64,000 nucleotides of DNA. It comes from Methanoculleus marisnigri JR1 (lineage in GTDB: Archaea > Halobacteriota > Methanomicrobia > Methanomicrobiales > Methanoculleaceae). The notes below the pieces were generated by a model. The model saw nothing but the letters and a program-made list of their open reading frames with translations. It searched no databases and was not told the origin of the DNA. The DNA is taken from positions 434,001 through 498,000 of the forward strand of contig NC_009051.1 of the NCBI RefSeq assembly GCF_000015825.1, written 5' to 3'. The translations under genes were made by a program, and so were the position numbers. Positions 17,040-25,908 of the stretch are shown here, in pieces. The first letter of the stretch is position 1, and each line of letters opens with the position of its first letter.

Positions 17040-18038
17040 CTACCGGCCGCGCCAGGGTTCCCTGAGCGTGGCGGGGCAGCGGTCGCGGAGGGCGCATGCC
17101 CCGCAGTCGCGGGGGTGGGTCGGGCACCCGCACGCCGCGGCATACGCGCCGGTGAGCGCCGCCGGGGCCTCTCCTCCGTATGCATCGGTGAGTCCTGCCG
17201 CCCGGGCGGCAACATCGTCCGGCACCGTCTCGGGGTAGTAGCCGCTCCAGGCCACGTCCTCGAGCCCGGCCTTACGGCAGACCGCAGAGAGGCGCTCCAT
17301 CTCCTCCCTCGACGGCCCCGGGTGGTAGTAGAGGACGTTGTTCGGGCGAAAGCCGATGAGGCGGTAGGGCACGCCCGGGTCGAGCGAGGCGATGAATGCC
17401 GCGATCCTGCCCACCTCCCTATCGGTCATGCCGGGGATCACCACCGTCCGAAAGACCCGGATCCGGTCTCTCCCCTCGCGGACGAGGTACTCCGCGTTCC
17501 TGAGCACCGGGCCCACTGGCGCTCCCGTGAGGGCGCGGTGAACCGGGTCCGACCACGCCTTGATCTCGAGGGCGATCGTCCGGCAGAGGCCGACGATCCG
17601 CTCCATCGCCGCCTCCGTCGCAAACCCTCCGGTCGATATCCCGATCCCGAGATCGAGCCCCTGCCGTTCCACCTCGGCCGCCACCTCTTCTATGTAGGGG
17701 AGGTGAATGATCGGGTCGCCGCCCGTAAACCCGATCGTGCGGATACGGGGGCCCCTGTAGGCGGCAATCCGCTCCCGGGCGTCGGCAACCAGCACCGCCG
17801 CAGGCACGTGGCCGACGTAGTGCCAGCCGGGATCGGGGTACTGCGAGATCCGGTAGGCGTTGCAGTGGAGGCAGCGGTAACAGCACCCGAGCAGGGTGAC
17901 GATGTAACTCGCGAGGGTGCCCGAACGCATCGTCGCCGCCACCTCCGCCCGGCCGACGCGGCACACCCCCCGCTCTCCCCGGAGCCGGTCGGCACCACAC
18001 CTCCACTCGCAGAGGCGGCAGGACTCGAGGTCTTGCAT
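17040..18038 (-). CDS. radical SAM protein, pyruvate-formate-lyase-activating-enzyme-like
   Basis: 332 residues from ATG 18038. The N-terminus has a cysteine pair set (CRLCEWRCG...GVCRVG). The radical SAM motif is in LLGCCYRCLHCNAY, giving canonical Cx3Cx2C. FTGGDP is the SAM-binding GGE-like loop with Asp. The C-terminus carries a further Cys-rich segment (CGCPTHPRDCGACALRDRC), probably an auxiliary metal site. Substrate is unknown. Upstream in-frame extensions to 18248 overlap the divergent trmO gene and are not protein-like. Confidence 0.85.
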   Translation of the reverse strand: MQDLESCRLCEWRCGADRLRGERGVCRVGRAEVAATMRSGTLASYIVTLLGCCYRCLHCNAYRISQYPDPGWHYVGHVPAAVLVADARERIAAYRGPRIRTIGFTGGDPIIHLPYIEEVAAEVERQGLDLGIGISTGGFATEAAMERIVGLCRTIALEIKAWSDPVHRALTGAPVGPVLRNAEYLVREGRDRIRVFRTVVIPGMTDREVGRIAAFIASLDPGVPYRLIGFRPNNVLYYHPGPSREEMERLSAVCRKAGLEDVAWSGYYPETVPDDVAARAAGLTDAYGGEAPAALTGAYAAACGCPTHPRDCGACALRDRCPATLREPWRGR

Positions 18039-18138
18039 ACCTGTTCCTGGCGCAGGCATGCACGATAGCCTTTGGGACACCGGTGCGACGGGGGCTGTGT
18101 CACCTCCGGTACAACTATTCGCGAGCGGGTGCCAACGT

Positions 18139-18696
18139 ATGACCATGCATACGCCATCGCCCGAATCCGGCGGCATGATCCTGCGGCCCGTGGGGTTCGT
18201 CCGGAGCACCGTACAGGAACCCTTCCTTGTCGCCGGCAGGGACGGCATCTCGATGCGGGAAGGGCCGGACGCGAGCAGGGATCATGTCAGGAGCGTGAAA
18301 GAGACTGTCTCGGAGATCGTCATCGACGAGAACCGCGTTGCGCTGCTTGACGGCATCGAGGAGTACTCCCACGTCACGGTGCTGTACTGGGGGCACAAGG
18401 TGCCGGAGGAGAGCCGCTCCGTCGACCACGTGCACCCGATGGGCAGGACCGATATCCCGAAGACGGGGATCTTCTCGACCTGCAGCCCCGCCCGTCCCAA
18501 CCCCGTGCTCGCGACCGTTGTCCGGCTGCACGCGCGGCGGGGGAACGTTCTCGAGGTTACCGGGCTCGACGCCGTCGACGGCAGCCCCGTCATTGACATC
18601 AAGCCCTACGTCCCGGGCCAGTACCCGAAAGGCGGCGTGCGGATCCCCGCGTGGATGGAAGGGCTCATGAACGAAGTGGGCGAACGGCGGGCGTGA
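18139..18696 (+). CDS. trmO: TrmO/TsaA-type tRNA methyltransferase
   Basis: 185 residues. PVGFVRSTV, HVTVLYWGHK, GIFSTCSPARPNP and GLDAVDGSPVIDIKPYVP are the landmark motifs of the TsaA/YaeB beta-barrel family, which N6-methylates t6A37 of certain tRNAs using SAM. Start ATG 18139 is followed by in-frame ATGs at 18145 and 18175, the latter giving the minimal domain (MILRPVGFV). Divergent from the radical SAM gene by 100 bases. Confidence 0.9.
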   Translation: MTMHTPSPESGGMILRPVGFVRSTVQEPFLVAGRDGISMREGPDASRDHVRSVKETVSEIVIDENRVALLDGIEEYSHVTVLYWGHKVPEESRSVDHVHPMGRTDIPKTGIFSTCSPARPNPVLATVVRLHARRGNVLEVTGLDAVDGSPVIDIKPYVPGQYPKGGVRIPAWMEGLMNEVGERRA

Positions 18697-18726
18697 ATCC
18701 TGGACGTGGGGAGAAAAAGGGATATC

Positions 18727-19194
18727 CTATCGCGACTTCGCGACAGACTTTTCCAGGGCGGGGAGTTTGTCGTCGAACGCCACCCCGTATTTCTTCGCGA
18801 GGATGATCACCGCCGCCTCCACCCGGAGATTGCCGTCGAAGTTGTCGGCGACGATCCGGTGGAGTTCGGCGACGACCTCCTGGGGCGGCTTCTCGGTCGC
18901 GGCGGCGATCCGCCCGATCAGCTCCTCGTAGGGGCTCTCCGCCGCTGCGAGGACGTCGGAGGTGGGTTTGAACCCGAGCGGTATCGAGACCTCGGCAACA
19001 TCGAAGAGCGGCCGGATGGCTCCTCCGTCCACCGCGATGAGCCCCTCCGCCTTCGCCCGCTCCAGGAGCTGGTTTGCCTGCTCCTTGTTCATCCACTTCC
19101 GGTCGATGGCGATGTAGAAGACGAACTCGCTCCTCTGCAGCCGGTCTTTGCGCATGTGCTTGAACGGCGCGGCAACCGCAATCCTGACACTCAC
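18727..19194 (-). CDS. DUF2240 family protein
   Basis: 155 residues. The start is GTG 19194, which overlaps the stop of the preceding gene (GTGA), giving the family-like beginning VSVRIAVAAPFKHMRKDRL. SEFVFYIAIDRKW and IPLGFKPTSDVL match archaeal DUF2240 proteins. It is predicted soluble and mostly helical; function unknown. It is the second gene of a two-gene unit with the 140-residue protein upstream. Confidence 0.8.
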   Translation of the reverse strand: MSVRIAVAAPFKHMRKDRLQRSEFVFYIAIDRKWMNKEQANQLLERAKAEGLIAVDGGAIRPLFDVAEVSIPLGFKPTSDVLAAAESPYEELIGRIAAATEKPPQEVVAELHRIVADNFDGNLRVEAAVIILAKKYGVAFDDKLPALEKSVAKSR

Positions 19195-19613
19195 TCGCAG
19201 GCACCCTTGAGCATCTTTCGCAGGTCCATCGCGTCCAGGTCTCCGAGCCGCCCCTCTTTCGCGACGTAGCACTCGGTCACCGCACCCTTGTCGACGATCC
19301 GGAGGAAGAAGACGTTCTCCGAGACCGGGAGCCTCTTTTCAGGGGTGAGCAGCGTCCTCTGCAGGTCGATCCGGAAGTCAGCCGCCTCGGCGACCTTCTC
19401 GGCGAGCGGCGCGAGGTCGTTCAGGTCGAGGAACTGCGTCCGCCCGTCCGCGATCTGAACGAGCATCCGCTCCTTGACGAGGCCGTCGGCGCCCCGTACG
19501 GTCGTGTGGGTGTCGTGCATCCGGGCTATGCAGGCAAGGACCTCCCGGAACGGCCGGGCGAGTTCGAAGTCGAGGTCGATGGATTGGGGGAAACGATGGT
19601 ATATCCTGCGCAT
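19191..19613 (-). CDS. conserved hypothetical protein, first gene of the DUF2240 pair
   Basis: 140 residues from ATG 19613, MRRIYHRFPQSIDLDFEL. Mixed alpha/beta composition, no membrane segment, one central and one C-terminal Cys. I do not recognise the family. The 3' end overlaps the GTG of the DUF2240 gene, so co-translation and a joint role are likely. Diverges from the SoxB-like gene by 89 bases. Confidence 0.7.
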   Translation of the reverse strand: MRRIYHRFPQSIDLDFELARPFREVLACIARMHDTHTTVRGADGLVKERMLVQIADGRTQFLDLNDLAPLAEKVAEAADFRIDLQRTLLTPEKRLPVSENVFFLRIVDKGAVTECYVAKEGRLGDLDAMDLRKMLKGACE

Positions 19614-19702
19614 CACTAGAATTGAGGTCTGCGGAACGTAAAAAGAATGTGATCCCGCCGGAGGCGCAAACGTTTTTTGCACATCGCTCCCTTCCCGCAT
19701 CC

Positions 19703-21142
19703 ATGACCGACCACCTCACGCTCCTCCAGGTGAACGACTCGCACGGCTACCTGGAACCGCACCAGGAACTCTTTTATGCCGCCGGGCCGCCGGTGTACCG
19801 GACGGCCGGCGGGTATGCCCGGATTGCCGCTCTCCTCGAAGATGCCCGTGAAGAGCGGCCGGGAACTGTGCTCGCGTTCGACTGCGGCGACACCATCCAC
19901 GGGACCTACCCTGCCGTCCGGTCGGAAGGCGAAGCGCTCGTCCCGATCCTGAACGCTCTCGCCTTCGATGCCATGACCGCTCACTGGGAGTTCGCCTACG
20001 GCCCGGAGCAGTTCCGGAAGGTTGCCGGGAGGCTCGATTACCCTGTCCTCGCCGACAACTGCTACGACGATGCGACCGGCGACCCGGTCTTTCCCCCGTA
20101 TACGGTCTGCGAGACCGATAGTCTGCAGGTGGGCGTCATCGGCATCGCCGCCACCATCGTCGACAAGGTGATGCCGGACTCCTTCTCGGAAGGGATCCAT
20201 TTCTCTCTCGGCAACGCCGAACTCCCCGGTCACATCGCCCGGCTCCGCGAAGAGGAGGGGGTGGATCTTGTCGTGGTGATATCGCACCTCGGGTTTCCGC
20301 AGGAGGTGAAACTCGCCCGCGAGACGGACGGGATCGACGTCCTCCTCTCAGGGCACACCCACAACCGGCTTTTTGAACCAGCGGTCGTCAACGACACCGT
20401 CATCATCCAGTCGGGCTGTCACGCCTCCTTCCTCGGGCGGCTCGACCTTACGGTCGAGAACCGGCGGGTGAAGAAGTTCGACCACGAACTCATCGTCGTC
20501 GGTGAGGAGATCCGGCCTCACCCGGAGGTCGAGGAGATGGTCGAGGGGATCATGGAACCCCACCGCGAATACCTCTCCCGGGTCGTCGGGGAGACCCGGA
20601 CCGGTCTTAACCGGAACACGGTTCTCGAGGCCACGATGGACAACCTTCTCCTGCAGGCGCTCCTCGACGCCACGGGTGCGGAGATGGCGTTCTCGAATGG
20701 CTGGCGCTACGGCGCCCCGGTGCCGCCCGGCCCGGTCACACAAAACGATCTCTGGGATATCATCCCGGTCAACCCCCCGGTCTCGACGGTCGAGATCACC
20801 GGCCGGGATCTCCGGGCGATGATGGAGGAGAACCTGGAACGGACTTTTTCGCGCGACCCATACGAGCAGATGGGTGGCTACGTGAAGCGGTGCATGGGGG
20901 TCAACCTCTACTGCAAGATGGAGAATCCGGCCGGGCTGCGGATCCAGGAGTTCTTTGCGGCCGGCAAAAGGCTCGACCCGGACGCCGTCTACAGCGCGGC
21001 GTTCGTCACCGGGCAGGGCGTGCCGCCGAAGTACGGGAAGAACCGCCAGAACCTCGATGTCCGGGCGATCGAGGCGCTCGAACGCTATCTCTCGGGCGGC
21101 CCCGTCAGCGCCGAACTCCGCGGGAGCGTGACGGCGGTATGA
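19703..21142 (+). CDS. metallophosphoesterase of the 5'-nucleotidase/SoxB type
   Basis: 479 residues. N-terminal calcineurin-like domain: LLQVNDSHGYLEP, FDCGDTIHGT, ISHLGFPQEV and SGHTHNR supply metal ligands. The usual GNHE motif is replaced by AMTAHWEFAYG, which recalls the SoxB thiosulfohydrolase branch rather than UshA. The C-terminal 5'-nucleotidase domain carries SNGWRYGAPVPPGPVT and FVTGQGVPP. There is no signal peptide, so it acts in the cytoplasm. The last codon overlaps the DsrE-like gene (ATGA). A sulfur-linked role is inferred from subfamily and partner; nucleotidase activity is the alternative. Confidence 0.85.
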   Translation: MTDHLTLLQVNDSHGYLEPHQELFYAAGPPVYRTAGGYARIAALLEDAREERPGTVLAFDCGDTIHGTYPAVRSEGEALVPILNALAFDAMTAHWEFAYGPEQFRKVAGRLDYPVLADNCYDDATGDPVFPPYTVCETDSLQVGVIGIAATIVDKVMPDSFSEGIHFSLGNAELPGHIARLREEEGVDLVVVISHLGFPQEVKLARETDGIDVLLSGHTHNRLFEPAVVNDTVIIQSGCHASFLGRLDLTVENRRVKKFDHELIVVGEEIRPHPEVEEMVEGIMEPHREYLSRVVGETRTGLNRNTVLEATMDNLLLQALLDATGAEMAFSNGWRYGAPVPPGPVTQNDLWDIIPVNPPVSTVEITGRDLRAMMEENLERTFSRDPYEQMGGYVKRCMGVNLYCKMENPAGLRIQEFFAAGKRLDPDAVYSAAFVTGQGVPPKYGKNRQNLDVRAIEALERYLSGGPVSAELRGSVTAV

Positions 21143-21477
21143 CTCCCTCCCCGCGGGTCGCCGTCCACCTGGACGAGCGCGAGAAGGCGGCTCTGGCGCT
21201 CCGAAATACAAAGAACCTTCTTGAAGGTCTTGCAGGTGTCGAGGTCGAGGTGGTCGCCCATGCCGACGGGGTGGAGGAGCTCCGCACCGGAAGCCCGCAG
21301 GCGGCGCTGACGGCGCAACTTGCGGATCGGGGTGTCCGGTTCGTCGTCTGCGAGAACACCCTTCGTTCCCGGAACCTGTCGGAGAAAGACTTCCCCGGTT
21401 ACGTTGGAACCGTCCCGTCCGCGATCGTAGAACTGGTCGTCAGACAGGCGGAGGGCTGGCAGTATCTTCGGCCGTAA
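21139..21477 (+). CDS. DsrE/DsrF-like sulfur-relay family protein
   Basis: 112 residues, COG1416-like DsrE fold: VAVHLDEREKAALALRNTKN, VEVVAHADGVEEL and FVVCENTLRSRNL. The Cys in FVVCENTL lies where DsrE proteins often carry the sulfur-binding Cys. Its ATG overlaps the stop of the phosphoesterase, so both are made together. Convergent with rps8e 14 bases away. Confidence 0.85.
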   Translation: MTPSPRVAVHLDEREKAALALRNTKNLLEGLAGVEVEVVAHADGVEELRTGSPQAALTAQLADRGVRFVVCENTLRSRNLSEKDFPGYVGTVPSAIVELVVRQAEGWQYLRP

Positions 21478-21491
21478 AAAAGGAGGGTATC

Positions 21492-21869
21492 TTATGCGAG
21501 CAGAACGGCGTTGACGACGCCGTCCTGGCTCGGTCTGCTGACGATCCGCGCGCGCCCCATCTCGGTCTTGATGATGGCGCCCTTCGTCAGGAGTTTCCGC
21601 CGGACGTAGTTCGGGTCGGCGCTGTTTGCCTCGACCGCCTCGATCTTCGTCTTTTTGGTCTCGCCGGTTGCGGGGTTCGAGACCGTTGCGTACTCTAACC
21701 GGAGTGCCCGGACCTTCTGGTTGCCGCCGAAGGTGCGGACAATTCTCCTGCGTTCTTCACCGATATGCGTCTCTGCCGGAGCTCTTCCGATCTCCGTTCT
21801 CTTTTTGCCCTGGGAGGTGTGGTAGCGTCCGCCCGATGGCTTCCGTACTGATCTTCCTTGCCACTGCAT
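21492..21869 (-). CDS. rps8e: 30S ribosomal protein S8e
   Basis: 125 residues. MQWQGRSVRKPSGGRYH is the typical archaeal S8e N-terminus and ends near ILTKGAII-like sequence (LLTKGAIIKTEMGRARI). Start at ATG 21869 follows GGTGGTC on the minus strand, and the longer in-frame extension is not needed. Located between the DsrE gene and hypB. Confidence 0.97.
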   Translation of the reverse strand: MQWQGRSVRKPSGGRYHTSQGKKRTEIGRAPAETHIGEERRRIVRTFGGNQKVRALRLEYATVSNPATGETKKTKIEAVEANSADPNYVRRKLLTKGAIIKTEMGRARIVSRPSQDGVVNAVLLA

Positions 21870-21973
21870 GTGACCACCGATATACTCTGCTGAGGACGCA
21901 ATACCCTTCGGGGGTAGCAATCTCTCGTTAAAGTGCTATAACTATTCGGGACCGGGATATTTAACTCTGCTGA

Positions 21974-22639
21974 TCACGCGAGGATCGCGTCCAGCAGCTC
22001 GTCCAACCCTTTTCCGGTCTTCATGTTCGTCCGGAAGATCTTCATCTCCGGGTTGTAGCGGCGCATATCCGCCTCCATCCGATCGAGGTCGGCGCCGACG
22101 AACCCGGCGAGGTCGACCTTGTTGATGACGCCGATGTTGCTGCTTCTAAACATCATCGGGTGCTTGTTCACCACGTCATCCCCTTCTGTCGAGCTGACGA
22201 CGACGATCCTCTTCTCGGCGCCCAGCCGGAAGTCGGTCGGGCAGACCATGTTGCCGACGTTCTCGATGAAGAGGATATCGATCTCATCGAGCGGGAGGTG
22301 TTCGATGGCGTGCTCCACCAGGTGGGCGTCGAGGTGACACTCCTTCCCGGTGTTCGCGTTGTAGGCCGGGACGTCGAGTGCAACGATCCGCTTGAAGTCG
22401 TCGTCGCCGTAGACGTCCCCGGCGATGGCGCCGGCGCGGAGGCCCCGCTTCCGGATAAGCGGCACCAGCCGCTCGATCGTGGCGGTCTTCCCCGACCCGA
22501 TGGCGCCGAGAAGATCGAACGCCCGGATGCCGTGGTCTTTGAGGTGGGCTGCGTTGGCATCTGCAAGGCGGTTGTTGACATCGTAGATGTCCTTCTCCAC
22601 GTGGACGTCGATGTGATGCATGGTATGTACTGTGATCAT
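21974..22639 (-). CDS. hypB: hydrogenase nickel incorporation GTPase HypB
   Basis: 221 residues (215 if ATG 22621 is used). P-loop GAIGSGKTATIE; conserved metal-site Cys-His in GKECHLDAH; FIENVGNMVCP and NKVDLAGFVG complete the SIMIBI GTPase. It inserts nickel into [NiFe] hydrogenases together with HypA. The N-terminus lacks the His-rich nickel store of some bacterial HypBs. It diverges from srp19 across only ~35 bases, so promoters overlap. Confidence 0.96.
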   Translation of the reverse strand: MITVHTMHHIDVHVEKDIYDVNNRLADANAAHLKDHGIRAFDLLGAIGSGKTATIERLVPLIRKRGLRAGAIAGDVYGDDDFKRIVALDVPAYNANTGKECHLDAHLVEHAIEHLPLDEIDILFIENVGNMVCPTDFRLGAEKRIVVVSSTEGDDVVNKHPMMFRSSNIGVINKVDLAGFVGADLDRMEADMRRYNPEMKIFRTNMKTGKGLDELLDAILA

Positions 22640-22674
22640 GATCTGTTTATAGATTAACCACCAGATCATACACT

Positions 22675-22947
22675 ATGAGCGCTGAACGCATCCTGTACCC
22701 CTGTTACTTCGACGCCACGCTCGAGCGGCGGGAGGGGCGCCGCGTTGCTAAAAATATCGGCGTGAAGTCCCCGGACATCCCTGCCGTCGAGGCGGTCCTG
22801 CGGAAGATGAAGGTCCCGCACCGGGTGGAGGAGCACCACCATCCCGCCCGGTGGGCCGAGCACGAAGGCCGGATCGTGGCGGAATGGGAGGGGAGCAAGG
22901 AAGACCTGATCCGGAAGGTTGCGAGTGGCCTTGCCGCCCGGAAGTGA
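22675..22947 (+). CDS. srp19: signal recognition particle 19 kDa protein
   Basis: 90 residues. RILYPCYFDATLERREGRRV matches the start of archaeal SRP19, and the central VLRKMKVPHRVEEHHHPARW is the 7S-RNA-binding region. It assembles on 7S RNA helices 6 and 8 so that SRP54 can bind. The PHP-domain gene follows after 5 bases. Confidence 0.95.
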   Translation: MSAERILYPCYFDATLERREGRRVAKNIGVKSPDIPAVEAVLRKMKVPHRVEEHHHPARWAEHEGRIVAEWEGSKEDLIRKVASGLAARK

Positions 22948-22952
22948 CTGCG

Positions 22953-23597
22953 ATGTATGACCTGCACACCCATACCATCCTCTCCGACGGCGAACTCCTC
23001 CCGACGGAACTGGTTCGCCGGGCTGCCGTGCTCGGCTACGAGACCCTCGCCGTCACCGACCACGCGGACGCCTCGAATCTCCGGCACCTGGTGGAAGCGG
23101 TGAGCAGCGTCCGGGAATCGGCGCGGTGTTACGGTGTGGGCCTGCTCGTCGGGGTGGAACTCACCCACGTTCCGCCGTCCCTGATCCCGGCGTTTGCACG
23201 CGATGCGAAGAAGTTCGGCGCCGATATCGTCGTGGTCCACGGCGAGACGGTGGTGGAGCCGGTCGCCCCGGGAACCAACCGCGCCGCATGCGCGTGCGAG
23301 TACGTGGACGTGCTCGGCCATCCTGGGCTCATAGCGATCGAGGATGCGCGCGCGGCCGCGGAGCATGGGGTGGCGCTCGAGATCACCTCGCGGGCGGGGC
23401 ATAATCGCACCAACGGTCACGTGGCGCGGGTGGCGCGGGAGGCCGGGTGCCTGCTCGTGATCGATTCCGATACGCATGCTCCGTCCGATCTGATGTCAAA
23501 GGAGGGGCGGTGGGCGGTCGCGCTCGGCGCCGGGCTGACGGAGGCGGAATCCCGGGAGGCTCTCTCTGTGGATATAAATCGGCTTCTTCAGAAGTGA
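22953..23597 (+). CDS. PHP-domain phosphoesterase (histidinol-phosphatase-like)
   Basis: 214 residues forming one PHP domain: DLHTHTILSDG, TDHAD, a central GVELTH, VHGETV, LGHPG and DSDTHAP give the His/Asp/Glu trinuclear metal site. Substrate is uncertain; archaeal relatives are labelled histidinol phosphatase or generic PHP hydrolase. It follows srp19 by 5 bases and is cotranscribed with it. Confidence 0.9.
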   Translation: MYDLHTHTILSDGELLPTELVRRAAVLGYETLAVTDHADASNLRHLVEAVSSVRESARCYGVGLLVGVELTHVPPSLIPAFARDAKKFGADIVVVHGETVVEPVAPGTNRAACACEYVDVLGHPGLIAIEDARAAAEHGVALEITSRAGHNRTNGHVARVAREAGCLLVIDSDTHAPSDLMSKEGRWAVALGAGLTEAESREALSVDINRLLQK

Positions 23598-23699
23598 GAT
23601 GTGGTATTTATAATTTAGCAAAAACTTTTTATACTCTAATGGTTAATATATATATGTTACTAAATACGCCCGGATATAGTATCCCCTAGAGGTTGCAGT
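23598..23699. promoter_or_regulatory. AT-rich island with stacked TATA-like boxes upstream of gar1-tfb
   Basis: This ~100-base stretch is strikingly AT-rich against the GC-rich background. It contains TATTTATAATTTAG, CTTTTTATACTC and TTAATATATATATG. It probably ends the srp19-PHP transcript and starts the gar1-tfb transcript. Confidence 0.65.
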
Positions 23700-23924
23700 T
23701 TGCGGTTAATCGGTCGTTCTGTAAGTGTTTGCGGCAATCGCTTGTTAATCTTGCGATGCGATGCTGCACAGTTGCCCCGTCTCTACGGTGAGGCTGTGGA
23801 TCGCCGGTTAAAACCCGTAGGGAAGGTAGTTGACATATTTGGGAATATATCATCGCCGTACGCCGTAGTACTTTGCAACAACGGCTGCTCCGTGCAGGTC
23901 GGCGAGAAGATCTTTGCGAGATAG
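23700..23924 (+). CDS. gar1: H/ACA RNP protein Gar1
   Basis: 74 residues from a TTG start; AGAGGT at 23688-23693 is the ribosome-binding site. PVGKVVDIFGNISSPYAVV is the hallmark of the Gar1/Naf1 beta-barrel. It joins Cbf5, Nop10 and L7Ae in guide-RNA-directed pseudouridylation. The usual partner tfb follows 11 bases downstream, a common archaeal pairing. Confidence 0.9.
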   Translation: MRLIGRSVSVCGNRLLILRCDAAQLPRLYGEAVDRRLKPVGKVVDIFGNISSPYAVVLCNNGCSVQVGEKIFAR

Positions 23925-23935
23925 GTGTATAATCG

Positions 23936-24949
23936 ATGGCTGAAGTAGAAAAACTAAAACAGCTGCAGTTGCAGCGCGAGGCCCTGAAGAAGAGAGGGGA
24001 GCAGAAGGTCAAGGAGACGGAGAAGAAGCGCACCGAGGAGAGCGTTCAGTCCGTCTGCCCTGAGTGCGGCAGCCGCCAGCTCGTCCACGACTACGAGCGC
24101 GCGGAACTCGTATGCCAGAACTGTGGTCTCGTCCTCGACGAGGAGTTCATCGACCGCGGCCCCGAGTGGCGTGCATTCGACCACGACCAGCGCATGAAGC
24201 GCTCCCGTGTCGGCGCACCGATGACGTTCACGATCCACGACAAGGGTCTCTCGACGATGATCGACTGGAGGAACCGTGACTCCTACGGCCGCGCGATCTC
24301 GAGCAAGAACCGCGCCCAGCTCTACCGTCTCCGGAAGTGGCAGCGGCGTATCCGTGTCTCGAATGCGACCGAGCGGAACCTGGCGTTCGCGCTCTCGGAA
24401 CTGGACCGGATGGCGTCTGCGCTCGGCCTGCCCCGGAACGTGCGCGAGACCGCGGCGGTCGTCTACCGCGACGCGGTGGACAAGAACCTGATCCGCGGCC
24501 GGAGTATCGAGGGCGTCGCGGCGGCGGCGCTGTATGCGGCATGCCGGCAGTGCAGCGTCCCGAGGACGCTCGATGAGATCGCCGAGGTATCCCGTGTATC
24601 CCGTAAGGAGATCGGCCGCACCTACCGGTTCATCTCCCGCGAGCTCGGGTTAAAGCTCCTGCCGACGTCCCCGATCGATTACGTACCGCGCTTCTGCTCG
24701 GGCCTGAACCTGAAGGGTGAGGTCCAGAGCCGTGCGGTCGAGATCCTTCGGCAGGCCGGCGAGCGCGAACTTACGAGCGGCAGAGGCCCGACGGGCGTCG
24801 CGGCGGCCGCCATTTACATCTCGTCGATCCTCGGCGGAGAGCGGCGCACCCAGCGCGAAGTCGCCGAGGTTGCGGGCGTGACCGAGGTCACGATCAGGAA
24901 CAGATATAAGGAACTGGCAGAAAAATTAGATATCGAGATCATACTCTGA
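23936..24949 (+). CDS. tfb: transcription initiation factor TFB (TFIIB)
   Basis: 337 residues. An unusual ~38-residue Lys/Glu/Gln-rich coiled N-terminal lead ([19 protein letters not shown]) precedes the zinc ribbon [12 protein letters not shown]...[12 protein letters not shown], the B-finger and two cyclin repeats (~135-235 and ~240-330). The recognition helix lies in [20 protein letters not shown]. It recruits RNA polymerase to TBP-TATA. Cotranscribed with gar1; tRNA-Ala lies 12 bases downstream. Confidence 0.97.
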   Translation: MAEVEKLKQLQLQREALKKRGEQKVKETEKKRTEESVQSVCPECGSRQLVHDYERAELVCQNCGLVLDEEFIDRGPEWRAFDHDQRMKRSRVGAPMTFTIHDKGLSTMIDWRNRDSYGRAISSKNRAQLYRLRKWQRRIRVSNATERNLAFALSELDRMASALGLPRNVRETAAVVYRDAVDKNLIRGRSIEGVAAAALYAACRQCSVPRTLDEIAEVSRVSRKEIGRTYRFISRELGLKLLPTSPIDYVPRFCSGLNLKGEVQSRAVEILRQAGERELTSGRGPTGVAAAAIYISSILGGERRTQREVAEVAGVTEVTIRNRYKELAEKLDIEIIL

Positions 24950-24961
24950 TCTCATATCTTC

Positions 24962-25033
24962 GGGCTCGTAGATCAGGGGTAGATCGCTACGTTCGCAACG
25001 TAGAGGCCGCGGGTTCAAATCCCGCCGGGTCCA
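24962..25033 (+). tRNA. tRNA-Ala (CGC)
   Basis: Cloverleaf with anticodon stem CTACG/CGTAG and loop TTCGCAA, anticodon CGC. The acceptor stem carries the G3-U70 wobble pair that identifies alanine tRNAs; the discriminator is A. T-arm GGGTTCAAATCCC. No intron and no encoded CCA. A T-rich tail (TTTATTATTATTTTC, 25041-25055) fits an archaeal terminator. Confidence 0.97.
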
Positions 25034-25254
25034 TCGGTTCTTTATTATTATTTTCGCGAGATTCATCTGTCCATAGGCGACCACAGGTCGCCGGGGGTTT
25101 CGAAATGGGCGCAGCCCCTTCTTTTGGGATAAAATGGCTCACTTCTTTGGCCGTTGCAATAGCGGCACATTCTTTACCTCCGGCAGTCTGATATCACCAC
25201 GTACAAAGCAGGAGAAGAGAATCAGACCATGGAGCGGGACGAGGGAAGGCGCGC
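25034..25254. other. 221-base intergenic region with a stem-loop
   Basis: GGCGACC-aca-GGTCGCC at 25076-25092 is a perfect 7-bp stem with a 3-base loop, followed by GTTTCGAAATGGGCGCAGCCCC. It may be a transcript end or a weak relative of the dispersed stem-loop family. No gene is supported. Confidence 0.45.
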
Positions 25255-25908
25255 ATGAAAGAAAGAATCAAAGAGACCGATCAGGGAATCCAGGGCGAAC
25301 TCGATGTCCAATATTTTGACCGGATGCAGAGGCATCTGCGGGATAAGGGCCTGATTGCAACCGACGAGATTGTCCGTTCCGGGATCGCCGGCGGCCTGGC
25401 GCTCGAGCTCGGCCCGGGGCCCGGGTACCTGGGTCTTGAGTGGCTCCGGAAAACGGACGGAAGCAGACTCAGGGCAGTCGAGATCAGCCGGAACATGATC
25501 GTTGTCGCCCAAAAAAACGCCCGGGAGTACGGCCTTGCATCGAGGGTCGAATACACGCTCGGCCGGGTCGAGGAGATCCCGTTCGGGGATGAAGTGTTCG
25601 ACGCGGTCTTCTCCAACGGCTCCCTGCACGAATGGAGCGAACCACAGAGAGCGTTTCACGAGATCTACCGCGTCCTGAAGCCCGGCGGCAGGTGGTACGT
25701 AAGCGACCTGAAGAGGGACATGAACCGTGTCGTGGTCTGGTTCATGAAGATCAGCGTCAGGCCCGTCGAGATGCGGCCGGGACTGCAGACCTCGATCGAT
25801 GCCGCATATACGCGGCGCGAACTCGAAGGAATTTTGGCCGGAACGCCGCTCAAATCCGGGCAGGTCTCCGAAAACCCGTTCGGGTTGAGCATCCGGGGAA
25901 CAAAATAA
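25255..25908 (+). CDS. class I SAM-dependent methyltransferase
   Basis: 217 residues with a Rossmann core: motif I ALELGPGPGYLGLEWL, acidic strand LRAVEIS, VFDAVFSNGSLHEW (motif IV) and the post-motif YRVLKPGGRWYVSDLKRD. This pattern is UbiE/Methyltransf_11-like. Substrate unknown. ATG 25255 follows GAGGGAAGG. It stands alone, convergent with the CotH gene. Confidence 0.87.
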   Translation: MKERIKETDQGIQGELDVQYFDRMQRHLRDKGLIATDEIVRSGIAGGLALELGPGPGYLGLEWLRKTDGSRLRAVEISRNMIVVAQKNAREYGLASRVEYTLGRVEEIPFGDEVFDAVFSNGSLHEWSEPQRAFHEIYRVLKPGGRWYVSDLKRDMNRVVVWFMKISVRPVEMRPGLQTSIDAAYTRRELEGILAGTPLKSGQVSENPFGLSIRGTK

